Notes under the pieces: model-generated | What the model saw: the letters and a program-made list of their open reading frames with translations, nothing else | Database searches by the model: none | Told to the model about the DNA's origin: nothing | Translations under genes and position numbers: made by a program | Source: Sorghum bicolor | Taxonomy: Eukaryota > Streptophyta > Magnoliopsida > Poales > Poaceae | Length of the DNA: 64,000 bases | Reading direction: 5' to 3' | Assembly (NCBI RefSeq): GCF_000003195.3 | Contig: NC_012879.2 | Span: 34,153,505 to 34,217,504 of the forward strand | Shown: positions 1 to 10,828 of the stretch, one piece after another | Layout of the letters: every line of letters starts with the position of its first letter | Numbering within the stretch: the first letter of the stretch is position 1

Positions 1-603
1 TATTGTCAAGCCAATGGGCAGGCCGAGGCATCTAACAAAGGAATTATCAAGCTTATCAAACGAAAGATTGAAGAAAATCCTAAGCGGTGGCATACATTAT
101 TAAATGAAGCGTTGTGGTCCTATCGGATGGCTTGTCATGGATCAACCAAGGTGTCACCCTATCAATTGGTATATGGACATGATGCAGTGTTACCTTGGGA
201 AATTAAGGCTGGATCTAGGCGATTATCTTTTCAAGATCAATTAGCTGCCGATGATTATGCCACTTTGATGACCGATGAGTTAGATGATCTAGCAGGACAT
301 CGGTTAAAGGCTTTAATGAGTATAGAAGAAAATAAGAAGAGAGTTGCTAGATGGTATGATAAGAAAGTAAAGGCTAAGGAGTTTGCCGATGGGGACTTGG
401 TATGGAAATTAATTTTACCAATCGGGACTAAAAGTTCGAAGTTTGGAAAGTGGTCTCCCAATTGGAAAGGTCCTTATCGGATAAGTTGATCGGCTCCTGG
501 AAATGCCTATATTCTAGAAACTCTCGAAGGAGTTGAATTTCCCAGAGCATTAAATGGCAAATATTTAAAGAAGTACTACCCCAGCATATGGGTCGATGCA
601 TAA
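1..603 (+). pseudogene. Ty3/gypsy (Tat-like) integrase C-terminal fragment
   Basis: The window opens inside the integrase of a Ty3/gypsy element, reading in frame from base 1. It starts just before the motif NGQAEASNK, which holds the third catalytic acid (Glu) of the DDE triad. The first two acids lie outside the window. It continues through the LVYG and LPWEI block into the post-core region ending near KGPYRIS. An in-frame TGA at 487-489 breaks the frame, after which the same frame runs on to a stop at 601-603 (ending KKYYPSIWVDA). Motif style fits the Tat branch of non-chromodomain gypsy elements; that clade call is by resemblance. Integrase would join element cDNA to host DNA, but this copy is not functional. 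Confidence 0.85.
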
Positions 604-751
604 AAGTTTAAGTGCCGATAACACTCCTATCGGCTGGATTTAAATGTTTGAGGGCAGGACTTAATGTTTCAAAAGATGCCGGTAACAGTCCTATCGGCTA
701 GACTAAAAGCTAAAAGAGCAGGAAAACACAGATGTGTTGCCGATGAGAGCT

Positions 752-3700
752 TCACGTGTTCAGCAGCGTCTGGATCGCCGATATGGCGCGTAGCCGGATT
801 TGGTTGACTGCTTCTATCTCCTTGATATCGTCATCGGCAGAGCCTTCTATCGGCTTCAGCTTCTTCTTCAACTGTAGCGCCTTGCGACCGTGGACGTTCC
901 GCTCATGCTCAAGGAGCTTGATGGTCTCTGGCAGTTGACTCTCTTCCTGTTGGGCTTGGGACAAAGCGTCCTCTACTTGTTTGAGTTCTGGCAACAGGGA
1001 TTCCTTTTTTGCCGATAAATCAGATATCTTCTGCTTCAGCGTGTTTCCTGAAGATCTCAAGATGCCGATGTTCTTGTGCTTCTCATCGGTCAGGAGCTTC
1101 TCTTTCCTCATTTCTTCAGAGAGCTGAGTCTGAGCAGCTCTATCGGCAAGACGCCGAGAAGCCCTCTGGTACTGCAACTGACGACTCTCCAAATGTGCGG
1201 CTTGGAAGAGGATTTCTTCGACGTCGGCTGGGATCTGGCCTCTGAGAGTTCTGAATAGAACTTTGGCTGGGTCGGAGTCATCGACCAATTGCGCTGTGTC
1301 TTGATGAAGGAGGACCGACAATTCTTCCAGCTTGGCCCTGATCTCTGCCGATGTGATGCCAACTGTCTGGGAAGAGCTTGCTTCTTCACCTTCTTCTTCA
1401 GAGATGTCGATGGCGAAAGAGAAAAGGCTATCGGGAGAATCTTGTTCTTGGGAAAGAAAAACAAAGTAAATTAGTTCATGCTCGGAGAATCGGCAAATAA
1501 TACTGATGAAGGCTGAGCGACTTACTTGCTTCAAGGCTATTTCTTGCCTTTGACTGGAAGATGCCGGTGAGGCCATAGGTTGATCGGCCAGAGTTGCCGA
1601 TGAAACAACATCAACTGAAAGAAGACAGGAAGAGTTATGAGGTTGAATGAGAATAAGTTCATCGGTGGCAGTATTATTAAAATATGTTACCCGGAGGAGG
1701 AACGATGATTGCTTGAGTCGGGGGAACTGCCGATGATGTAATTGGACCTGCCGGGCCAATTGTTTGTCCACCCATGTCAGCTGATGTACCTTCTGCTTGG
1801 GGTTCGTCCTGCTGGGGTTCGTCTGCTTCTGGTGCTTCCTGCGGATGAGGGGGAGATGGTGCTTGCTGGATCTCTACATCTGGAGGGGAGGGAGAAGATT
1901 CCACCGGAATAGGAGATGCCGGAGGAGGAGGAGGAGGAGGAGTCGCCACTTTTTGGCGCTTTGTTCCAGGCCTGGTACCCTTGACGCCCTTCCTCTTTGG
2001 CTGGCTGGACTGGGGGGCATCGGCACCTTGACGTTTGGCTTTTGCCGATGCACTGGTTTGCTGCAGCAATAAAAAGGAGTTTATAAATACAAATGTAGCC
2101 AATGTAAAGGTAATCGGTATAAATGAAAAAGGGTTGACAAATTGCCTTGAAAGCATGTGCCAGAGCGGAAGCAGCTACCGTTGGTGATGTCTGAGTTCTC
2201 TTGGTGGTGACTTTCTTGAGGCGCGCGCCTCGGTGCACAATGGTAGCCAGAGTGGGAGCATTGTGGCCGATTGAAGAAATTGGGCCTGGTGGAAACAAGT
2301 CAATCAGCTTACCACTTCTGCTAACCGATGGGGGGATGTTGTCAACCTAGAAAAGGGATATTAAGGTGAGTTACCGATGGAAATAGGATTGAAAAATTGG
2401 AGTACCGGTTCGAAATACTTACAACGTCGTCGGGGACTTTGTACTCGGGGTCGATCATGACGCGGTACGAGAGGGCTGATTTGCAGAATAGATGCTCCTT
2501 CCATTCTGCCCACCATAGCTTGTATGCCTGAGTAATGAAAGCGGCTGGAACCCATTCTGAAAAATCTGCATCTGTATCGACATTCGGTGGTAGTTGAGCT
2601 ACTCGAATCCACTCAAGAAAGTTGGTGATGGGCTCCCTGGGTTTTATCACATCGGCATAACAAAGTGCAATCGGCAGCTGGCCGAAAGCTAATTGACGAG
2701 CTAATGCCGATGGGTTGTAGAATTCATAAGTCTGGGGAGAGGTTTTTGTGCTACCAAAGAAATTCACTAGTATGGCTCTAGGAGTCACAATTGCCATCAT
2801 CACCTCATTGTCCCTGTCAAGAGCTTCGTCAAATGGATTGAAAACCAGAGGGAGCATACTGTCTGGGTCATCATAGGCCAACCATGGTCGTTCATCTCTG
2901 GCCAAGCCCTCATATAGAGTCTGGAAGGATCGGCCGATCTGATCTGGATTACTCCCTGAACCAGGCAAGACTATGACGGCTTCGCCAAAGTTTAGGGGAG
3001 CACGTGTTGCCGATTCCTCTTCACCCAGTACATGATTTTCAGTTATATCTCTTGGGAAATGCTGTGTGAATAAGTTAAAGTTGAGGCGCTTGTGCAGATG
3101 CAGATTAAGCCACATATTGATAAACCACCAGGGGCCGCCTAAGTTGCCAGTAGACTGGCCGAGCAGGAGTTTCTTGGCCACCTGATGGAGGAGATGGTAA
3201 GCAGTGCCAAGCAAGTATCAGCCGAGAGGAAATCGGCCACCTTTAGCCAGTTTCTCTGCTGCCGATAGATAGACAGAAGTCGGTCCTGCCGATCGACCAC
3301 AGAACACAAACTTGTCCAGCCACATGTTCAGAAAGGTGGTTTGTTCCTTTATGCTGACAGACCCTATCCCACGATACTTCTGAATGTACCCTGACCAGCC
3401 GCCGATGGCGCGAGTTTCCACTTTGGCACTAGGAGCAGTGTCAAAAAAGTGGGTGCTATCGGCAGAAGATATATCTAGACTGGTGAGCATGGCTACATCG
3501 GCAAGAATAGGAGAAGCAGGGCCGTGGCCAAAGACAAAAGCGTTGAGGGTATCTGACCAAAAGTAAGATGCAGCTATCAACAATGATTCATTCCTGTGCA
3601 TATCGGCAATGGACAACCTAATGCATTGATCTAGCTTTCTCTCGCCCCACTGGACTTCATTGGAGTTGCTGACCCTCAAGAACCAGTCTTTCCACCCTAC

Positions 3701-4028
3701 AGTAGGGCTGGGTCACGAACGGAAGGTGTCTTTCCACAGATCTAAAGAAAAATTTTTAGCTCTAAAAAGGATCCTGTTGGTTTCTGCGTTAATTAGATCG
3801 GTTGGATCTGGATCCCGTAGCGGGTCGAGGCATTGGACATGTGGTTGATCGGTGGGGATGACGATTTTGTTAGACAATTCCTGTGGGTTTGGAAATAAAG
3901 AAAAAGAATACAAAGAAAGGAAAAGAAAAATGTTCAGTAAAATGGATTACAGATGAACAGGAATGCAGGGAAAAGTACAGGAGATGGAGTGAAGAACTCA
4001 CCTCAGGGACGATGAAGCTAATGGCCAT
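752..4028 (-). pseudogene. Antisense multi-exon gene: plant mobile domain plus C-terminal coiled coil, carried in the Tat element
   Basis: I read six exons on the minus strand between the end of pol and the 3' LTR. Exon 1 (4002-4028) encodes MAISFIVPE and ends at a GTGAGT donor. Exon 2 (2423-3880) holds most of the PMD (aminotransferase-like plant mobile domain): the blocks LGGPWWFINMWL, PLVFNPFDEA and WVPAAFITQAYKLWWAEWKE, ending at a GTAAGT donor. Exon 3 starts at 2346, exon 4 at 2060 and is proline-rich and basic, and two further exons encode a Glu/Lys-rich coiled coil ending at a TGA at 752-754. Two in-frame nonsense codons (TGA at 3713-3715 and 3218-3220) break exon 2. Antisense ORFs in this position are known from Tat-type elements such as Grande and Retand. 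PMD function is unclear; host PMD proteins (MAIN/MAIL1) act in silencing and genome stability. Exon 3's donor would be a GC donor, so that junction is tentative. Confidence 0.75.
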
Positions 4029-4178
4029 CTTGCCACAAGGAGGATGTCTGAGAGCTCCGGGGTCGGTGAAGAAGAATCTTCGTCGGAAGTTTTGGAGATC
4101 TTGAATGGCGCCGCCGCTGGGAAAGTAAAGATGGGATGGTGGAATGATGTGATGGAGAAAGAGTACCCGAGAAGGAAC

Positions 4179-4186
4179 TATTTATA
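4179..4186 (-). promoter_or_regulatory. TATA box for the antisense PMD gene
   Basis: On the minus strand the sequence reads CCTATAAATAG, a near-ideal plant TATA box. It lies about 150 bases upstream of the MAISFIVPE start codon at 4028, a sensible distance for a short 5' UTR. This is the only strong TATA near the first exon and supports the antisense gene having its own promoter rather than depending on the LTR. Confidence 0.6.
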
Positions 4187-4264
4187 GGACAAAATGGGCA
4201 AGGGCAAATCTGACTTATCTCCTTGCCGCATCCGAGAAATCCGAGGGTACTCAGGTAGATATGG

Positions 4265-4324
4265 TGTGGGGGTACAAACCCCTATACCCTTACGGCTAGA
4301 CTTGGGCCAGGAGGCTTGGCCCAT
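4265..4324 (+). repeat. 60-bp LTR-start fragment, direct copy of 5905-5964
   Basis: Begins TGTGGGGGTA and matches the first 60 bases of the LTR at 5905 with two visible differences, then diverges completely after the shared GGCTTGGCCCAT. Either it is the stub of the left LTR of the element whose right end lies at 5905-6366, or an older independent fragment. Sequence 4325-4620 to its right is unrelated to that LTR. Confidence 0.7.
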
Positions 4325-4804
4325 TTCGTGGTGCTGCGAGACTTCTTCCACTCCTTGGCCATCAGTTCGGCCCTCTTCCTGGAGTCGCTCTTCGCCATTA
4401 GAGGTGCGAATGTGGGCTTGAGTTAGGAAGATGCAGGCGATTGGGGGAGATGAGAGCGGAAGGTTTGAAGGCAATGGCAGGGTAAGCAGTACAGGCGGAA
4501 CTATCAGGCTCTTATAACCCGCAACTCCACCTCTCCCACTTCCCGAATTCTCGGGAAGTGGGCGGGCCATGCGGCGGATGCGGCGTTTCGGTTTACAATG
4601 ATTATAGACAATTAATGCGGAGGATTTTTTGTACCAATTGATGGTTTCCTTTTCTCAAACCATGCAAAGGCGGCTGCACAGTTGCCAGGCGCAACTTTTC
4701 ATGCATCCGTCTGACACCCCGTCAGGAGGCCTCGTCACGTCAACTTTAACTGGGAAGATCTTTTCAAAAAACAAGAAGACACATACGCCAGAGAGTCAAC
4801 AATC
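4325..4804. other. Unassigned stretch between LTR fragment and tandem repeats
   Basis: No coding region is supported. On the minus strand there is a TATAAG-like string near 4515 followed by an ATG near 4405 and a short Lys/Arg-rich frame, which could be a second antisense first exon, but no continuation was found. A small inverted repeat (TTCCCGAATTCTCGGGAA) lies at about 4540-4558. Confidence 0.4.
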
Positions 4805-4810
4805 CGGGGA

Positions 4811-5370
4811 CTGCACCGACCATCGGGCATTCAACGCTCGGGGACTGGTCGCCCAGTCTATCAGCTCGGAACTTCAAGGACTGCGCCGACCATCGAGCAC
4901 TCGACGCTCGGGGACTGGTCGTCCAGTCTATCCGCTCGGAACTTCAAGGACTGCGCCGACCATCGAGCACTCGACGCTCGGGGACTGGTCGTCCAGTCTA
5001 TCAGCTGGAACTTCAAGGACTGCGCCGACCATCGAGCACTCGACGCTCGGGGACTGGTCGTCCAGTCTATCAGCTCGGAACTTCAAGGACTGCGCCGACC
5101 ATCGAGCACTCGACGCTCGGGGACTGGTCGTCCAGTCTATCAGCTGGAACTTCAAGGACTGCGCCGACCACCGAGCACTCGACGCTCGGGGACTGGTCGC
5201 CCAGTCTATCAGCTGGAAGCTTTAAAAGACTGCACCGACCACCGAGCACTCGACGCCCGGGGACTGGTCGCCCAGTCTATCAGCTAGACGCTTTAAAGAA
5301 CTGCACCGACCACCGAGCACTCGATGCTCGGGGACTGGTCGTACAGTACAGCGACACAATTCTAAAAAGC
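4811..5370 (+). repeat. Tandem array, 8 copies of a 69-71 bp unit
   Basis: The phrase CTGCGCCGACCA (or CTGCACCGACCA) starts at 4811, 4881, 4951, 5020, 5090, 5159, 5230 and 5301, so the period is 69-71 bp. The last copy decays after about 5340. Each unit contains GCTCGGGGACTGG, closely related to the polypurine tract GCTCGGGGACTAGC directly before the LTR at 5905, and more copies of that phrase occur at about 5477 and 5591. Tandem arrays in the 3' untranslated region are common in large plant gypsy elements. Both strands show open frames here, but these only reflect the repeat. Confidence 0.9.
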
Positions 5371-5890
5371 ACTTGGTGCTTGGTGACTGGTCGATTAATC
5401 TATTCAATTGCAGTCAGACTAGTAAATTCCACTTTTTAGACCTTGCTACAAGGCTCATACTTCGCCTTCCAGCAAGCTCGGGGACTACATCGGTACGATG
5501 CATCTGGCGATGCATCTCAGTTACAGAATTTCTTTGAGGACTTTTGTTTTGACCCTGGCACCACGTGCCTGCGTCACCTACTACCAGGCTCGGGGACTAA
5601 GTGGGCACACTTCACCTTGCGGTGAATTTGCTTGCTTTTTTGATGTTTCTACCTTTCAAAAAAGTAAAGTGGGCACACTTCACCAGGAAAGAAATCTTTT
5701 TTAATTTAGAGCACCATGCATTCTTCGAACAACCTGCTTCTTTGAACCTACTTCTTCGATGTCAATGTTGATCAACTGTCTTTTGAGTTGGTCAAAATAC
5801 CGTTGCAACTGTTCGGGCAATTTTCCTGAAGACGTCAAGCCTCACTGATCGAAGAAGCTCAAGACGGCGTGTTACAGCATAATACATGGT

Positions 5891-5904
5891 GCTCGGGGAC
5901 TAGC
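5891..5904 (+). other. Polypurine tract of the inserted LTR element
   Basis: GCTCGGGGACTAGC abuts the LTR start TGTGGGGG. It would prime plus-strand DNA synthesis, so the LTR that follows is a 3' LTR and the element reads left to right. Confidence 0.6.
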
Positions 5905-6366
5905 TGTGGGGGTATAAACCCCTATACCCTTACGGCTGGACTTGGGCCAGGAGGCTTGGCCCATTACGAGACGAGTTCAAAGTTTGATCCGACAACCTGG
6001 AGTTCCGCGCAAGGAAACAAGATGTGGAGATCAAGCAGGATTCTGATCGGTTAGAATAGGAATTGATATCGAATTACCCATGGCAATTGTAACCGACTAG
6101 GATTAGTTTCCAGATCTGTAACCCTGCCCTCCAGACTATATAAGGAGGGGCAAGGGACCCCCCTAGGGGACAACATATTCTCTCAACACAAATCAATACA
6201 ACCAGACGCAGGACGTAGGTATTACGCCAACTCGGCGGCCGAACCTGGATAAAAAGCTTGTCCGTGTCTTGCGTCACCATCGAGTTCGTAGTTTGCGCAC
6301 CGTCTACCGATAAACTACTACCGTGGGTATACCCCAAGGTAGACTGCCGACTAGCTTTCGTCGACA
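5905..6366 (+). mobile_element. 3' LTR (462 bp) of a second gypsy-type element inserted in the Tat element
   Basis: Starts TGTGGGGGTA and ends GTCGACA, so it has TG...CA ends. A TATA box (TATATAAG, 6137-6144) is followed by a pyrimidine-rich transcribed region. With the polypurine tract and tandem array upstream it forms the 3' end of an element whose coding region is missing. The sequence on both sides is dense in the GCCGAT hexamer that marks the host Tat element, while this block lacks it, which supports it being an insertion. Confidence 0.75.
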
Positions 6367-6776
6367 TATGGTAACTGTTCGCACGATAATCAAGGGATTG
6401 TGCAGGTGATTTGACGGGAAGCGGTCATTATCTGGAGATATTTTATTGTGCGGGATCTCCTAGTCAGTCCATCGGCAGCGTCCTGTAACGGTCATATTGC
6501 CGATGGGCGAGTAAAGTGAAGATAGCCGTTTGTATGAACATCCTGATCAGTTCATCGGCAGATCTTTGTAACGGTAATATTGCCGATGTACGGTTGAAAA
6601 GGAAATTCCCGTTTAGGAAGTTGAGGATTTCGAGGAATATGCAGAAGAATAGGATCAGAGTTGTTCAGATTGAGGCTGTCGGTTACCAGATTAGGAGCAT
6701 TAATTGCGGGAAAAGGCATCATTACTGCAGAGAATTTCGGAGCATTAATGATTTCATACTCCAAAATTGGGGGGCA
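6367..6776 (+). mobile_element. Resumed 3' untranslated region of the Tat element with polypurine tract
   Basis: The GCCGAT/ATCGGC-rich sequence resumes here and ends in AAAATTGGGGGGCA (6763-6776), a typical polypurine tract immediately before the LTR start. No protein is supported; short open frames at 6516-6897 overlap the LTR boundary and look spurious. Confidence 0.6.
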
Positions 6777-7892
6777 TGTGTTGACACCGTTTTTGGGCAC
6801 GTGTCCAGGCCGACAGGATAGGACGGCAGTGTTTTGTTTACAGGATGAGTTGCCGATGAGGATGGTTGCCGATGAAGGAGAGGTTGAACGTGATTAAGTC
6901 TACAGGCGGTGATCTGTCTGTACCGATGGCTATGATGAGGAAGTCTGCCGATGATACGAAGGGAGAGTTCGGAAGCCGCCGATGGTTTGTGGAAGAGTTT
7001 CAGTTTGTCACGGGGGATAGTTTTGTTATTCCTTTAATTATTTAAATCGTTTTGTATACGGATTCCGTGTAATTTAGAATTCGAATTCTAATCGTGTCTG
7101 GCTGTAGCTCTTTGAGCAGGGTATAAATATAGACCCTAGGACCTTGTAATGAGACATCTATCAATCAATCAAACACACGTTTTTACTCATATTCCAGCAT
7201 CTACTTTTTTCGACGACTTCATCATACTTTTTTTCCCTTTTATTACGAGTTCATAGGAATTCGTCGACTTAAGCTCGGCGTGTTCTCGAGTTCCGCGTGA
7301 GTACCTCTTAGCCGTGACATCCGGGCGCATCGCTGTTGTCAGGACTAAAGTATTCGAGTTATCACCTTTGCCGATAGTAACGTTAAATCGGCTGGCACGC
7401 TTTAACGTTTGAATCGGGTATTAGCCCTTTGTGTTTGCAGACCAGCTTTTGCACCAACAGCGTGGTGCCTGGGCTAGGTTTACTTGTGCATGTCCCTTGA
7501 TCAGCCGGACAATGGTAGTTCGCGTATGTGAGTTTATAGCTGTGTTGATTTCTCTGTAGTCCACTTCCCGTTGATAGGATTCATAGGCTTATAGGTGCCT
7601 GATAGGGGGTCACTCTGATTCTCCCCCTATTCGGGTTACTTGCCCGATAAGACGGTATTATTCAAAGTTTACTGGAGTCGGAACTAGAGTGCATTAGTAT
7701 TCTCTTTTTCTTGATATGATCTAGCCTAATTGTAGGGTTAAGTCTATATACTATGTCATCATCACAGCTGTTCCCTGTGGATTTGATATTTAAAACCTCC
7801 ACGTAAAATGTGACGCTGGTACGATATCTGTGCACTTACGGAAAATCCTACTTAAATCTATTGAAATAGAGTGCAGTTAATTTATACCAACA
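6777..7892 (+). mobile_element. 3' LTR of the Tat-type gypsy element
   Basis: Starts TGTGTTGACACC after the polypurine tract and probably ends at CCAACA near 7892, giving a TGTTG/CAACA terminal inverted repeat. A TATA box (TATAAATA, 7122-7129) precedes a CT- and CAA-rich transcript start region. The LTR carries the same GCCGAT motif seen through the element body. Without the 5' LTR the exact right end cannot be fixed; CAACAACA at the border allows 3 bases of ambiguity. Confidence 0.65.
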
Positions 7893-8287
7893 ACAACCAG
7901 TGTTAATGAGTTATTGTTTATTTAATGAACAAAAGGATAAAAATGCATAAACTATTTCCTGTATACAAGTAATGTATCGGCTCAATAGTTGATCCAGCCA
8001 CTTCCATTCGTAAGCTTAGTAACCTAATCATATTTAAAAGTAGTTCAATGACTGGATAACAAATGTCATAATGCATCATCATTATATTATCTTTAGGAGT
8101 TGACTTTCTAGTCAATTTTCTTTGGTTAACGGCTATTTCGAGCCATATATTCTGGAACTGTCTGGCAACAACCGGCAGATTCTATAATTTGACATTTGTC
8201 TTTTTTCCTTATAAATTTTAGATCAAATTGACTCGCACGCCCCCGAATTCAAGTCACCAACTTAAACTCCTACATTGAGGCTCAGGA
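7893..8287. other. AT-rich spacer, no feature recognised
   Basis: No convincing open frame, RNA gene or repeat boundary is visible between the LTR and the assembly gap. Confidence 0.5.
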
Positions 8288-8387
8288 NNNNNNNNNNNNN
8301 NNNNNNNNNNNNNNNNNNNNNNNNNNNNNNNNNNNNNNNNNNNNNNNNNNNNNNNNNNNNNNNNNNNNNNNNNNNNNNNNNNNNNNN
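8288..8387. other. Assembly gap (100 N)
   Basis: Exactly 100 N, the conventional filler for a gap of unknown size. Any open frame crossing it is meaningless. Confidence 0.98.
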
Positions 8388-8589
8388 CAGAGATTGTAGA
8401 GCAGGAAACAAATTTTGGCACCAACATATGGTTAACAACCATCAACACCATCCATGTATGCAAACATAAGCGATTTTATCCGACGGTGTGCAGAATGTCA
8501 ATAGCACGGCAATATTAATGCTTGAGATGCTATGTCTCTCACTAAAAATCTACAAGTAGAATTGTTTGATGTTTGGGGTGTAGATTTAT

Positions 8590-8973
8590 GGAACCTTTCC
8601 CTAAAACCAATAATTTCAAGTATATCCTAGTAGCCATAGATTATGTTTCCAAATGGGTAGAAGCCATGCCTTATAATTCGGCCAATTCCAAAGCGATTTC
8701 ATCTTTCCCCGTTTTGGAGTTTCTAGACTAGTCATTAATGATGGAGGATCACACTTCGTAGACACACAGTTTAGAAGCTTTTTGACAAGTCTAGGAATCT
8801 AACACCATGTAGCCACACCTTATCACCCTCAAACTAGTGGCCAAGTAGAAACCTCTAATAAACAAATAAAGAACATCCTGCAAAATACAGTAGAGGAAAT
8901 GGGAAAGTCCTGGCATGTTAAGCTCTATGATGCTTTGTGGACATATCGAATAGCCTTTTCTTTGACCCCCTAC
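8590..8973 (+). pseudogene. Athila-like gypsy integrase core, left half
   Basis: Translation in several frames gives integrase core motifs: KYILVAIDYVSKWVEAMP with the first catalytic Asp, VINDGGSHF with the second, and [14 protein letters not shown] with the Glu. The frame is broken by small indels and a stop near 8800. It stops abruptly at CCCCCTAC, where a LINE is inserted, and resumes at about 10380. The conserved wording before and after the insertion fits Athila-type elements. Confidence 0.8.
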
Positions 8974-10379
8974 TGGTATTTTATTATTAAAATATTTACA
9001 GATTACAAAGAGAGTGCCAAGACTAAAAGTCACGAAACAAAGAAAGAAACCAAGAAAATGAAAAAAAATTACATAAAGTTCTGCAGCCATAAATGAATCT
9101 GTAGATGATATTTTGCTTTAGCTCGTAGAATAACTAGAGCAAATTCCTTCTTGAAAAGTGATTTGCATCTTTGCACTGTATGCGAGATATTGTGGAAAAT
9201 CAGGTCATTTCTCATCATCCAAATAGACCAACACATAGTGATAATAATTTCCATGAAGAAAGGCAATTGGAACTAAACTTTGAGGTTCTCTACTATGGCC
9301 AGAGGATCCAAAGCATTAGGTATCACGAGATGAAGAGTGTTCCAGCAAGCCACCGAGAAGGGACAATGATATAGCAGATGACTGATTTCTTCATCAATAC
9401 CACAAGCACAGAGGACACAGCTGTAATCTTGCAGCTGCATATTCTTTCGTCTGAGCAGTGCCCTGGTATTCAATCTCCTGTGAAGGACTAACCAAAAAAA
9501 GAATTTCTTTTGTTTTGATAAGAAGATTTCCAAAGCCACTGGAAGGATGGATGGATCTGCCTATGACCAATGAGAAGTCTACAGGCTTTCTTGGATGAAA
9601 AATCTGGAGAGCCCCAGATATAGGACCAAGTGTCCTTAACATCTTGTATCTGAAGATTTTGAATGAGCAACTCCAAATCGAAGTATTGAGCATAGGCTTC
9701 TCGAGGTAGAGGTAAATGAAACTGATCATGAAGGGGATTAGAATTGCACCCAAGAATACAGAGGGTCTGGGTTCTTCACAAAGGAAAAGAGTTTAGGAAA
9801 AGCTTGATTCAGAATTGTCCCATTCCAGAGGTCTTGCCAAAAGAAACAAGTCTTTCCATCATGAACTGTGACCATGGCAATCCCTTTAAAAGTATCCAAA
9901 AGTTTTAGGATGTCTTTCCACCAAAAAGATCCTCTAAAATTTGCCCTTACAATTGGAAGTCTATTCCTTGTGTAATACTTATCCCAGACCATCTGAACCT
10001 AGGGAATTGAAGCTCTATTAAAGAATTTCTGCAGATGCTTTAGCAGTAAACTCTCATTTTGAGCATAGAGGTTTAGGACACCGAGTCATCCTTCAGTTTT
10101 GGGGAGGCAAACCAGTGGCCAAGCTGCTTTTGGGGGCTTTTTACTTGTCATGTCCGAGCCCCTCCATAAATAATGTTTTCTATATTTGTTAATCTGTTTA
10201 ATCACAGTCTTTGGGAGCAAGAAGGTGCACATTGCAAAAGTTGGAAGAGCTGTCAAGACTGCATTAGTGAGTTCTAATCTTCCTGCTTCAGTCAAGAAGG
10301 AAGAGAAGCCTACAAGTCTTCTTTCACTTTTTGAAACCAAATCGAATAGCCTATTAAACCCCAATAGGAATGTCTCCAT
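8974..10379 (-). mobile_element. 5'-truncated LINE (non-LTR retrotransposon) on the minus strand
   Basis: On the minus strand a decayed frame starts at 10379 and runs to about 9069. It holds the post-palm region of a plant L1-type reverse transcriptase (GRLELTNAVLTALPTFAMCT, then KHYLWRGSD) and ends with a zf-RVT domain containing CVLCACGIDEEISHLLYHC, a Cys/His metal-binding pattern. Endonuclease and catalytic RT motifs are absent, the usual result of 5' truncation during target-primed reverse transcription. The 3' end is a weak AATAATAAAAT tract at 8974-8990 read on the minus strand. It splits an Athila-like integrase at PYQ; I see no clear target-site duplication beyond about 3 bases. Several stops and frameshifts mean it is not active. 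Confidence 0.85.
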
Positions 10380-10828
10380 ACCAATTCGTGTATGGAAAGA
10401 CTTGTCACTTACCCGTAGAGCTAGAATTTAAGGCTCATTGGGCCATAAAGAAGTGGAACATGGACCTCGAGCTAGCCAGACAAAATAGGAACATGCAAAT
10501 TTTTGAGCTAGAGGAATGGAGAGAGAGAGTGAGCTTATCATAGTGCCAAGATTTATAAAGATAGAATTAAAAGATGGCATGATAAAGGATTAAACATAAA
10601 GAGTTTCACCCCGAAGATAAAGTTTTACTTTTTAACTCACGTGTGCGTCTCTTTGGTCATGGTAAGCTTCGAAGTAAATGGGATGGACCATTCAAGGTCG
10701 TTGCGGTAGCACCCCACGGTGTCGTCACACTAGAAAGTGATGATGGTAAGCTATTTAAGGTGAACGGTCAACGCGTTAATGTCTACTTTGAATATGAGAA
10801 AGAAGAAGCAAGAGAAATGACGTGGTAG
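10380..10828 (+). pseudogene. Athila-like gypsy integrase, right half and C-terminal tether
   Basis: Continues the integrase interrupted at 8973: [18 protein letters not shown], then a decayed stretch, then a clean frame 10643-10828 with RLFGHGKLRSKWDGPFKV and FKVNGQRVNVYF. This is the post-catalytic domain typical of Athila-type gypsy integrases, ending at a TAG at 10826-10828. Confidence 0.8.

Noticed and set aside
4629..5225. 198-codon open frame over the tandem repeats
   Set aside because: It merely translates the 70-bp repeat, shifts with unit length, and equally long frames exist on the other strand.
4811..5370. Regular repeats that could suggest a CRISPR-like array
   Set aside because: Units are contiguous 69-71 bp tandem copies without unique spacers, in a plant retrotransposon 3' region.
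8254..8469. Frames crossing N runs, also at 12632-13308
   Set aside because: They exist only because N codons were read through.
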